Source: an uncultured Collinsella sp.
GTDB taxonomy: Bacteria > Actinomycetota > Coriobacteriia > Coriobacteriales > Coriobacteriaceae
Reading direction: 5' to 3'
DNA: 23,426 nt
NCBI GenBank assembly: GCA_900545165.1
Contig: UQYA01000022.1
Coordinates: 1 to 23,426 of the forward strand
Each line of letters begins with the position of its first letter. Position 1 is the stretch's first letter. The position numbers and the translations under genes are program-made. This document shows, in pieces, positions 15,824 to 23,426 of this stretch. A model generated the notes under the pieces. It had not been told where the DNA came from and searched no databases. It saw nothing but the letters and a program-made list of their open reading frames with translations.

Positions 15824-15847
15824 GGGCCACCGATTGGCGGCTGATGG

Positions 15848-15875
15848 TTTACATCTGCGTCGTTAGTACTAAGAT
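15848..15875 (+). promoter_or_regulatory. Putative flavodoxin promoter
   Basis: TTTACA (15848-15853) and TAAGAT (15870-15875) at 16-base spacing predict a start near 15882, about 50 bases before the flavodoxin gene. Confidence 0.5.
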
Positions 15876-15881
15876 ATTCAT

Positions 15882-15898
15882 CTAATAAACTGCATTAG
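15882..15898. promoter_or_regulatory. Candidate operator, CTAAT-N7-ATTAG
   Basis: CTAAT (15882-15886) and ATTAG (15894-15898) are exact inverted repeats placed at the predicted transcription start of the flavodoxin gene. The size and position suit a dimeric repressor of the TetR or MarR kind. No regulator gene is adjacent. Confidence 0.3.
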
Positions 15899-15928
15899 TG
15901 GCTTTAGTTTTGGGGGAAACGAGGCAAC

Positions 15929-16486
15929 GTGACTATGACATGCTCTTTGGTGGTTAACAGCAAGAGCGGTAATACCAGGATGGTTTCGGGCGCGATCAAG
16001 CGCGCTCTGCAGGCTGCGGGCGTTGAGTTTGTCCATGCCGCGGCGTTGAGCGATGATGCGGATGCAGATCAGGTTGCGCTCGAGGCGCAGGGAGCCTGCG
16101 CGGCCGACACGGTGCTTGTCGGTTTTTGGTGCGACAAGGGCGCGTGCACGCCTTCGGTTGCTGCGCTGCTTTCCGCCCTGCATGGCAAGCGCGTCTTTTT
16201 GTTTGGCACTTGCGGTTTTGGCGCCAGCGAGGAGTACTTCAGGCAGATTATCGACCGCGTGACCTCAAATCTGGCCGATGATGCCGAGCTTGCGGGCTGG
16301 GCGATGTGCCAGGGCAAGATGGGTCCCGCGGTCAAGCAGCGCTACGAGGCAATGCTCGAGCAAGATCCCGACAATGTCCGCTTTAAGATGCTGCTCGATA
16401 ACTGGGTCGCCGCAAAGGATCACCCCACCAAGGAAGATCTGGACAACATGGCTGCAGCCGCCAAAAAGGCCGTGCTGGGGGAGTAG
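15929..16486 (+). CDS. Flavodoxin family protein, BilS-like
   Basis: Small FMN-binding electron carrier, 185 residues, cytoplasmic. The phosphate-binding loop is SKSGNT near residue 11, in the flavodoxin T/S-X-T/S-G-N-T pattern. GFWCDKGACTPSVAALLSALHGKRVFLFGTCGFGASEEYF (quoted in parts: GFWCDKGACT, KRVFLFGTCGFG) and the late CQGKMGPAVKQRYE segment resemble the gut flavodoxins named BilS, described alongside the bilirubin reductase BilR. No bilR-like gene is nearby, so that partnership is not supported here. GTG 15929 has GAGG four bases upstream; ATG 15935 (MTCSLVVNSKSGNT) is equally plausible. It has its own promoter and terminator. Confidence 0.82.
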   Translation: MTMTCSLVVNSKSGNTRMVSGAIKRALQAAGVEFVHAAALSDDADADQVALEAQGACAADTVLVGFWCDKGACTPSVAALLSALHGKRVFLFGTCGFGASEEYFRQIIDRVTSNLADDAELAGWAMCQGKMGPAVKQRYEAMLEQDPDNVRFKMLLDNWVAAKDHPTKEDLDNMAAAAKKAVLGE

Positions 16487-16523
16487 CTCCCATCGCTGAC
16501 GACGGTCGGTTCATCTTTCTAAA

Positions 16524-16657
16524 TGAAACGTCCTCCCGGGCGTCGGGGCACGAAGTTCCCTGCTCTACAGTCCTGCGCAAGACGAAGGCCACATTAAGTG
16601 GCCTTCTTTGCGTGCGGAACTCGCGATGAACTTCGTGTCCCGCCGTCCGGAAGGACG
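16524..16657 (+). terminator. Flavodoxin terminator within a nested stem-loop; left copy of a duplicated module
   Basis: The inner hairpin GAAGGCCAC (16584-16592) / GTGGCCTTC (16598-16606) with following TTTG is a standard terminator. It is enclosed by 30-base arms, 16529-16558 and 16628-16657, complementary at 26 of 30 positions, with two of the four exceptions allowing G-U pairs. The segment 16524-16611 is homologous, in reverse orientation, to 21268-21356. Confidence 0.75.
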
Positions 16658-16716
16658 CCTCTTTATTGATGGGAGGCCTGATAGGTCGATGGTTCCGTGC
16701 CCGGATGCGTCCAAAG

Positions 16717-16856
16717 TGGGACGGGCTTTCCGGATGGGCAGGCTTTCGAAAAATGCGTCCCAGAATCGACGCTTGAAATGGGATGCAGTTTCCCGATGAG
16801 GCACTCGACGGAAAATACATCCCAGAAATGGCCTTTGAGCTGGGATAAGATTTCCG
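16717..16856. repeat. REP-like array, five alternating 16-base half-sites
   Basis: Half-sites with consensus TGGGATGCAGTTTCCG lie at 16717-16732 (+), 16747-16762 (-), 16779-16794 (+), 16809-16824 (-) and 16841-16856 (+). Spacers alternate 14, 16, 14, 16. Each minus-plus pair forms a hairpin with a 16-bp stem region and a 16-base loop. Spelling varies in the middle of the half-site but the TGGGA and TTTCCG ends are kept. No protein-coding pattern is visible in 16487-16978. Confidence 0.8.
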
Positions 16857-16874
16857 CGGCATCTCGGATTCTCA

Positions 16875-16947
16875 AAAATGAGACACGCCGTTGGCGAAAA
16901 TGAGACACGTGATATCGGGCATCGGATGTATCATTTGCAAAAATGAG
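16875..16947 (+). repeat. AAAATGAG direct repeats upstream of the surface protein gene
   Basis: AAAATGAGACACG occurs at 16875-16887 and 16897-16909, and the shorter AAAATGAG at 16940-16947. Start-to-start distances are 22 and 43 bases, about two and four helical turns. They may be regulatory sites for the following gene or decayed copies of a small repeat. The last copy includes ATG 16943, an alternative start of that gene without a ribosome site. Confidence 0.5.
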
Positions 16948-16978
16948 TCCACTCCACTCGAATAAAGCGAGGTCCCTC

Positions 16979-19900
16979 GTGTACGTTCCACACCCCCGTA
17001 TCCGTAGGCTGTCGAAAATCCCGCTTGTTGGGACGGCGGCGCTTGCTGCGTTGATCGCCACGAGCGTCGCCTGCTTCACGGCCACGCCCCAGGTTGCCCA
17101 GGCGGCAGACGCGCCCGCAATCACCGATATGACCGAGCAGGATTATCAAGCCCTGGGTCTGGGCACGAGCGAGGACATTCCGGCCGATACCGTTGGCCCC
17201 TATTCCACTGATACCCCCACGACGTTTGCCACGCGCAGCGAGGTCTATATGGCAGCTAACGGTAGCCATGGCAATCGCTACACTCTGCGCGACAAGCTCG
17301 AGAACGTCGAGCGCGGTGACATTGGCGGCAGCAGCAAACTCACCGATGGCTATGGAAGTGTGTGGGGCGCCGCAAAGTTCTGGCAAAACGTCAACAACTT
17401 CGATACGAACAGCGATCTCTACAAGCATAGCGACTACGGTGGCGGCACCTGGTCGTACCTAAGCAACAATGAGTCCTCAACAGTACTCGCCAACGACAAC
17501 AACGGTTTCTCGGGCATTCACGCCACGAGTGTTGAGTTCTGCAGCGACGCCAGCACGGGCAAAAAGAGCCGCGTTGCCGAGCTCCGTGCCTACGGCGACA
17601 GTTCCTCCACGACGATTGACGGCAAGTCATACGCCGGAAAGGTTGAGCTGGTCCTCTACTCGTTTAGCAACGGGCGTACGCGCACTCTCGACACACACCT
17701 GCCGGTGACGGTCAACACTAATATGATGTACGAAGGCCGTTTTAAGTACCTGGATGCCGGTTACCTGCAAGAGCACGACGCCGTCTTTGATGTCGAGGCG
17801 GGCGATGTCGATGGCGACGGCGTCGACGAGCTTTTTGTCTACGCGGGCTGCTATGTCGACGAGAACGGCGTGCGCAAGGCTGTAGTCGACATGTATGACT
17901 TGGAGGGCGGCAACTGGAAGCAAAGCGTCGTCAAGATCGATGCCGGTAACGCCGCGGACTACACCACGCACAACAAGGGCGGGAACGACTCCTGGACGCA
18001 GCTTCAGTCAGCTCCTGTCGTTTCGCTAGCGGCCGGCGACCTCGATCGCGATTTTTGCGATGACCTCGCCATCGTGGTCTCGGCACCCTACGGCAAGAAG
18101 AATATTGATAAGTCGACGCATTGCGAGCTGTTTTCGTGGGATGCATCCAAGGGTGCGCTCGTCCATGTCGATGCTCTGGGCGACGCGGGCGCAATCTCCC
18201 TTTCCGCGAACGGCAAGACCATGGTCGCTGCGAATGCGACGTTCGGCACGTTTGCCGCCTACGATGAAGAAGGAAAGAAGACGGGTGAAACCGTCACGGG
18301 CCTTATTCTTGCGGGCTATGACTGGCAACGCAGCGCTTTTGATTACGGCGCTTCTGACGGCAGCAAGGGGCTGTACGGCGCGCTGTACCGCTACGCGTAT
18401 TTTGACTCGGAGTCTGGCGAGTTCAAGCTTTCCGATTGTAAGGAATACAGAGACGGGCTCCTCGCCTCCTATGGGCTGATGCATGTGCCCAACAGCGCAT
18501 GGAAGGATAGCGCTCAGGATAAGCGCTATCCGTGCACCTTGGCGCCTATTGCCCTTGCCACTGCCAACCTTGACGGCCTGTCCGAGCAGCTGGCGGTTGA
18601 CGAGGTGCTCGTGGGCGGCGATGTGTTCCGCGACTTTGCCTGCAACACGGCACAGAGCGGGGCTCAGGGCTTGGGGTCCATGGTCGGAACCATGAGCATG
18701 AGCGGTCAGCAATACAACAGCAGCAACAAGCATGACCACAAGGGTATAGAGCAGGCGTGGATCAGCGACGTCAAGGCGGGCAGCGTCTCGGGTTCGGACC
18801 GCTATAACGAGAGCTTTATCGCCGTGGTGGGCAAGCACCGCGACGAGGACCTGCGCAAGAACGATGACTACTATTGGATGACCGCCTCGCATTTTTCGCT
18901 CGACGAGAACGGAAAGGTGCGCCGCGGCGAGGAGCAGGTGATTAGCGAGAGCAACCGTCGCGGCACTACCTACGGCACATTTATCTCGCTCGCGCTGCCC
19001 GATGTCGACAACGACAGCGTCAAGATCACGTACAAGGACCGCTACAAGGTCTATACCAACCCGCGCGTGCTTGCCGTGCTGTAGGATGCGCCCTATGTTG
19101 AGGATCTGGAGCAGGCATACGGCTATCTGGTGTTGGGCGGCACGTCATACGGAGAGGAAAAGGGCACGGGGACATCCCAGGGCTATACCATTGGCGCCGA
19201 GTTGGGCGTTGCCGTCGAGGTGCAGACCGGTCCGCCCCTGGTCGCGATGAATGCTTCAGTCGATTTTGCCGCCGAGGGATGCTATGACTACCGGAGCGAG
19301 CGCACGGTCAGCGCAAGCGTAAGCTATGAGTCGCATGCCGGCGAGGGTGACAAGGCCGTGCTCTACACGATTCCGATGGTCTATTACGAGTATGAGATCG
19401 AAAATGAGGAAACTGGTGGCAAGGGCGTGATGGCGGCGCCCGTGTCGCTCGGCGCGCAGACCTCGGTCGTTAATGTCGAGGCCTATGACCGCATTGCCAA
19501 ACAGCACAATATGACGCCGCTCAGCTACTTTTTGACCAACCGGTCGGGAGAACCCGGAACCTATCAAACGACGCTCAACGGCGAGACTCCCGTTGGGGAT
19601 TCCTTTGGCCTGGGCAAGCCTGGCGTAACGCGCGCCTACACGCACGATGGGTTTAACGGCGCCGCCGCGCAGTCGGGGGCGAGCATTGAGCAGACCATCG
19701 AAGTCGAGGAGGGCAAGGAGCAGGAGCTCGAGCTCGGCTTGACGCTGAACGGCAGCGTTGTCATGGGCGCGAAGCTCGCAAAGCACGAGTTGTTTGGCGG
19801 CCTGTGCTTTGGTGCCAACGCCGGCTTTACTACGGGTAACTCCTCGAGTGAATCGACCGAATACGGCGGCACCGTCGACAACCTGCCCGAGGCCGCGCAG

Positions 19901-21067
19901 GGCAAGTACGGTTTTGTGTGGCGTCTGGGCGTCAACGCGGTGGATGTCGACAAGTTCGAGGCAGACTCGGGCGACAAGCTCGGCACCAAGGACACCGACC
20001 AGTTCTGGATCGTGGGCTATGACGTTAAGGACGTCGAGATGCCCGACGCGCCGGCCGTGACGGGCTTTACGGCAAACGCCGTCGATTCGACCAGCGTTAC
20101 GTTTAGCTGGGACGATGTACTCGCAAACAAGAGTGGCTTTAGCTACGGCGTGGGCATGCTGCAGAGCAATGCGGCGGATGCGGTCGTCAATAGCTGGAAG
20201 ATTGCCGACAACACGCAGACCTCGCTCAAGTGGGATGGGCTGCAGCCCAATACGGAGTATCGATTCGCCATCGCCGCCGTTAAGAATGGATCCACGACCG
20301 AAACAGGTATTCGCTCGGCAATCATCACGGTCAAGACCATGCCCGATGGCATGACGATGACCGTGAGCGGACCTGCGGCGGATGCTGCGGAGGGGTTGGA
20401 TCTTGGATACGACTCTTCGGTTGAGCGCGCGGCGGGAAGCCACCTGACGCTCTCGGCGATTGGCCATGTGAAGCAACTCGGTGCCGACGATAGCGAAACA
20501 GGGCTGGCACCGACCTATATGTGGTACCGCAAGGGCCGCGGCGAGACAGAGTTTAAGCTCGTGGGTGCCGATGGCAACCTCGCGGCTGGAACGGCCTCAA
20601 AGCTCGAGATTGACCTGACCGCAGACGATGACGGTGCGCAGTATTACTGCCACGTGGGATACAACGACGTGGGCCTCGACACCGGCACGACGCTCGTGAA
20701 TATCGAGGCCGAGGAGACGGCGCCCACAACGGTGAACGCCACCCCGATCCGCACGCGCCGCCTGTTCTCACAGGCAAGTGCGGGCGCCAAGAAGTTCCTG
20801 GACCATACGCTGGTAAACACCGCCGGCCCAACCGATTCCGAAGGCTCAAAGGACCCCGAGACTCCTGAGACCCCGACGAACCCGGACAAGCCCAAGTCCG
20901 ACAACGGAGCTAAGACCGACACCAAGGTCAAGACTACGACCACAGCGAAGAACCTCGCAAACACCGGCGACCAAACATTCGCCCTAGTCGCCACCGCAGC
21001 AGCAGCGGGAGCAACGCTCGTAGTGATAGCCCTCATCATGCTGATCAAGCGCCGCAAGACCCACTAG
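16979..21067 (+). pseudogene. Large secreted LANTG wall-anchored protein, interrupted by in-frame amber
   Basis: A single reading frame of 1362 codons is broken only by TAG at 19082-19084 (codon 702). GTG 16979 is preferred (GCGAGG six bases upstream); ATG 16943 is in frame. A signal peptide (about 1-45, ending AQA) is followed by an FG-GAP/VCBS-like region with Ca-loop motifs DVDGDGVDE and DLDRDF. After the stop the frame continues DAPYVEDLEQAYGYLVLGG, then beta-rich sequence of unknown fold, an FN3-like domain (about 20041-20337), an Ig-like domain with AQYYCHV (about 20338-20712), a Pro/Lys/Thr-rich stretch, LANTG at residue 1326, a hydrophobic helix and KRRKTH. The downstream half has no ribosome site or signal peptide. 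A CAG-to-TAG change would explain it. The product would be an unanchored 701-residue fragment unless the stop is read through. Confidence 0.85.
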
Positions 21068-21094
21068 TAGCCAGTCGAACATATCGACAACCCA

Positions 21095-21133
21095 AAAACC
21101 CGGGTAGCCAAAAAACAGGCCACCCGGGTTTTC
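21095..21133 (+). terminator. Terminator after the surface protein gene
   Basis: AAAACCCGGGT-GCC pairs with GGC-ACCCGGGTTTT with one internal mismatch and an A-rich loop, followed by CTG after the T-run. It starts 27 bases after the tandem TAG TAG stop. Confidence 0.8.
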
Positions 21134-21155
21134 TGTTGAGTGGAGACTCCGCAAG

Positions 21156-21264
21156 CGGAAACTGCATCCCACAATTAGCGCCCGGAACGGGACATATTTT
21201 CCGTCAAGCCCTCATCCGGAAAATCCATCCCAGTTTGAGCGCCCAGACCGGGACGCACTTTCCG
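21156..21264. repeat. REP-like array, four alternating 16-base half-sites (right side)
   Basis: Same half-site family as at 16717-16856: 21156-21171 (-), 21188-21203 (+), 21217-21232 (-) and 21249-21264 (+), with spacers 16, 13, 16. Plus-strand copies here begin CGGGA rather than TGGGA. Two complete 48-base hairpins result. The array sits between the surface protein terminator and the right terminator module. Confidence 0.8.
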
Positions 21265-21267
21265 CAA

Positions 21268-21356
21268 ACAAAGAAGGCCACATAACGTGGCCTTCGTCTT
21301 GCGCAGGACTGTCCGAGCAGGGAACCTTATATGCCTCCGCCTGGACAGACGTTTCA
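21268..21356 (-). terminator. Terminator of the LTA-synthase-like gene; right copy of the duplicated module
   Basis: On the minus strand the hairpin GAAGGCCAC/GTGGCCTTC (21273-21295) is followed by TTTGTTTG. The segment reads, in reverse complement, like 16524-16611: shared blocks include TGAAACGTC, GTTCCCTGCTC, ACAGTCCTGCGCAAGACGAA and the hairpin itself, with loop ATTAA against GTTAT. The outer 30-base pairing arm seen in the left copy is not complete here. Confidence 0.75.
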
Positions 21357-21378
21357 GTTGTGGCTCAGCAGCTAGCAG

Positions 21379-23426
21379 CTACTTAATCTTGGTCGTACCC
21401 GGCGCCAGGTTGGGGTCGGTCTCGTTGGCCTCGGTCTGGAAGTGCTCGGTGTACACGTTCTTGCCGTCGCGGAACATCTCGTAGTACTGCATCTTGGCGT
21501 AATCCTCGCGTGCCTTGGTGACAGCCGCGGCAGCGGCATCGTCACCGGTGACGTTGGAGGAGAGCGCCCAGCGCAGGCTGGCGTCCTCGTAGCCCACGGA
21601 GTTGATGGCGGGCAGCGACTCGCGCAGCGTCATGTGCGCTTTCTGGTAGTCGGTCAGCGGTGCGCCGATCAGCTGCATCAGCTGGGTGGACAGATAGTTA
21701 GTGGACAGGTCGTCGACCTCACTCGTCTGGTTGCAACCGGCAACGTCGTAGTTAGCCCAGATGATGTAGTCGGTCTGCCACAAGCGCTCTTGGTGGGTGG
21801 CGTCGTCTTCGCCGGTAAACCACTTGTCGTTGAACTTGGACGGGAAGAACGGCTGGTGATCGCCCCAGAACACCACGACCACCTTACGGTCGAGCTTGCT
21901 CAGGGCGTTGAGGAAGTAACGCAGCGCCTGGTCGGACTGCTCGATGCACGAGACGTACTCGTCGACATCGGAGAGCGTACCGTCCTCGACGGTCTTGGCG
22001 TCCAGATCGGTCGTGTCGATATTCAGGTGCATCTGCTTATCTGCCGGCAGCAGGCCCGTATCGTAGCCCGAGTGGTTCTGCATGGTCACGTCGAAGATAA
22101 ACTGCGGATCGGCGTTCTGGTCGAGCAGCTCAAGAATCTTGTCGTAGGTAGCCTGGTCGGTCACCATGTCGCGCAGGGTGTCGGCTCCCTGGAAGTCGTT
22201 GATGGACAGGAACTGGTCAAAGCCAAAGTCCTTGTAGACGTTCTCGCGGTTCCAGTTGGTTGCGTGGTTGGGGTGCATGGCCGTGGTGGTGTAGCCGAGC
22301 GATTTGAACTGCTCTGCCAGGTTCCCGGTCGTTTCCATGTTGTAGATGGTGTAGGGGTACACGCCCGAGCCCAGGTTGGCCATGGAGTTGCCGGTCATAA
22401 ACTCAAACTCGGTATTGGCGGTGCCGCCGCCGTAGGCGCTCACGTAGAGCTTGCCGCGGCTGAGGCAGTTGGACAGGTTCTTAAAGTACTGCGGGCCCTC
22501 GTAGCCGGCGCGCATGTTCTGATAGATCGACAGATCCGAGAAGGTCTCGTTCATGATGGCGATGACCGTGGGCTTCTCGCTGTCGAACTGCTCCTTTGCG
22601 GCGGTGCGCTCGTCACTCTTGGCTGCGTCGGACTTGTCGTAGGCCTTGGCGTACTTTTTGAGCGTGGCCTTGGCATCGTCGACGGAGTAGTCGGCGGGTT
22701 TGGGCGGCTTGATGGACTGCGCTGCGCTAATGAAAGCGGGCAGGTAGCCCTCGCGCCAGTAGCTCTCGAGCGGGCGCCAGGTATAGACGGTGATGCCGAG
22801 GGTGTTGTAGTAGTCGATGAGCGTGACATGCGCGGTCACGCCGCCCAGGCACAGCACGGCGACGAGCAGATTGGTGAGCAGCATGCGCTTGGCGTTGGCG
22901 GCGCCCTTCTGACGGTGCGGTGCCACCAGGCCGGCGTACTCGCACAGCAGCATAGCGATGGCGGTAAAGCCCATGGACAGCACGCAGAACAGCGAGATCG
23001 AGAAGGTGTAGCCGGTGCCGGCGACCGCGGCGGCGGTGGAGATGGCCGAAAGGTCGCCCGGCTGGATGGGCATGGATTTAAACGTGATGACGAAGAACTC
23101 GGCAATGCCCAGGACAAAGAGGGCAAAGGCCAGGACCGCGGGAGCTGCACCGTGGCGCTGGAACAGGAAGAACAGGCCGACCATGAGCGTGGTGATGATG
23201 GCCCACTCGAGCAGGATGCACAGGGGGTAGACCCAGGTAAAGTCGTGGTTGGACGAGACCTCCATGCCCAGCAGCGCAAAGACGCCGGCGAGCAGCAGGC
23301 ACAGGACGGCGGCGACGAGCGGTTTGTCCACAAAGGCGCCGCGCAGGCGGGCGAGCTTGCCGGTGGGGGCGGGGGCATCGGTGGCAGCGAACGCAAAGAC
23401 GCGCGGGGCGATGCGGTCGCTGCCAC
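21379..23426 (-). CDS. LTA synthase/sulfatase-family membrane enzyme, 5' partial
   Basis: Polymerase-type phosphotransferase anchored in the membrane with its catalytic domain outside. LtaS-type relatives add glycerol-phosphate from phosphatidylglycerol to teichoic or lipoglycan chains. Counting from GTG 23331, five hydrophobic segments lie at about 4-22, 33-57, 63-84, 108-136 and 150-171. The extracellular alkaline-phosphatase-like domain has MNETFSDL (Glu262, metal), GGGTANTEFE (Thr304 at the position of the catalytic Thr) and FWGDHQPFF (Asp491, His492, metal). The frame stays open and coding-like to the window edge, so the GTG is probably internal and the start lies outside. The C-terminal 60 residues are charged. 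The stop is TAG (complement of 21379-21381). The exact polymer made is not known. Confidence 0.88.
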   Translation of the reverse strand, partial: GSDRIAPRVFAFAATDAPAPTGKLARLRGAFVDKPLVAAVLCLLLAGVFALLGMEVSSNHDFTWVYPLCILLEWAIITTLMVGLFFLFQRHGAAPAVLAFALFVLGIAEFFVITFKSMPIQPGDLSAISTAAAVAGTGYTFSISLFCVLSMGFTAIAMLLCEYAGLVAPHRQKGAANAKRMLLTNLLVAVLCLGGVTAHVTLIDYYNTLGITVYTWRPLESYWREGYLPAFISAAQSIKPPKPADYSVDDAKATLKKYAKAYDKSDAAKSDERTAAKEQFDSEKPTVIAIMNETFSDLSIYQNMRAGYEGPQYFKNLSNCLSRGKLYVSAYGGGTANTEFEFMTGNSMANLGSGVYPYTIYNMETTGNLAEQFKSLGYTTTAMHPNHATNWNRENVYKDFGFDQFLSINDFQGADTLRDMVTDQATYDKILELLDQNADPQFIFDVTMQNHSGYDTGLLPADKQMHLNIDTTDLDAKTVEDGTLSDVDEYVSCIEQSDQALRYFLNALSKLDRKVVVVFWGDHQPFFPSKFNDKWFTGEDDATHQERLWQTDYIIWANYDVAGCNQTSEVDDLSTNYLSTQLMQLIGAPLTDYQKAHMTLRESLPAINSVGYEDASLRWALSSNVTGDDAAAAAVTKAREDYAKMQYYEMFRDGKNVYTEHFQTEANETDPNLAPGTTKIK

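Noticed and set aside
17069..17074. Lipobox cysteine in the surface protein signal peptide (SVAC)
   Set aside because: The -3 residue is unfavourable and a good signal peptidase I site (AQA) follows; the C-terminal sorting signal also indicates wall anchoring.
16565..17124. Several short frames on both strands between the flavodoxin and the surface protein
   Set aside because: They translate terminator and REP sequences; their similarity to one another would come from the DNA repeats.
19130..21067. Second half of the surface protein as an independent gene starting at TTG 19130
   Set aside because: No ribosome site or signal peptide, and coding-like sequence continues in frame upstream to the amber codon.
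1..23426. CRISPR arrays, insertion-sequence transposases, prophage or toxin-antitoxin genes
   Set aside because: Nothing on either strand matches; the repeats seen are palindromic REP-like elements without spacers or associated genes.

Overview
The window looks like a chromosomal segment from a high-GC Gram-positive bacterium, most likely an actinobacterium of the class Coriobacteriia (Collinsella-like). This rests on composition, two LANTG-type cell-wall sorting signals, an LTA-synthase-like enzyme, paired ABC exporters and strong G/C-ending codon bias. The genus is an inference; no marker gene settles it.

Layout. (1) 1-3653: a two-gene operon for a heterodimeric ABC exporter (first gene cut by the window edge), ending at a bidirectional terminator. 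(2) 3694-6751: serine O-acetyltransferase (cysE, minus), a DedA-family membrane protein (plus) and a branched-chain aminotransferase (ilvE, plus). ilvE is preceded by a possible leaderless 49-codon leader ORF and followed by a very large nested stem-loop. (3) 6805-8367: lemA (minus), a TetR-type regulator (plus) and tRNA-Ser(UGA) (minus). (4) 8419-10863: a gene fusing a TadA-like tRNA adenosine deaminase to a glycerate kinase, then about 440 bp of non-coding DNA with three long inverted repeats, then the SRP RNA gene with a well-formed promoter. (5) 10907-15823: a LANTG-anchored coiled-coil surface protein (minus), divergent from a second heterodimeric ABC exporter operon. (6) 15848-16657: a BilS-like flavodoxin with promoter, candidate operator and elaborate terminator. 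(7) 16717-21356: a large secreted, wall-anchored protein (FG-GAP-like, beta-rich, FN3-like and Ig-like regions) whose frame is broken once, by an in-frame amber codon. It is bracketed by alternating palindromic REP-like arrays and an inverted pair of homologous terminator modules. (8) 21379-end: an LTA-synthase/sulfatase-type membrane enzyme (minus), running off the window.

How the genes relate. Much of the window concerns the cell envelope: two exporters, DedA, LemA, two sortase substrates and a polyglycerol-phosphate-type polymerase. A second set is housekeeping: cysE, ilvE, tRNA-Ser, tadA, ffs. In both exporter operons the first subunit has Asp in place of the catalytic Glu and Gln in place of the switch His, while the second has an intact catalytic Glu/His but an SQGQ signature. 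Each pair therefore has one consensus and one degenerate ATP site.

No CRISPR array, transposase, phage gene or recognisable defence system is present. The most unusual items are the TadA-glycerate kinase fusion, the amber-interrupted surface protein, the nine-half-site REP array with its flanking terminator repeats, and the ilvE leader ORF.
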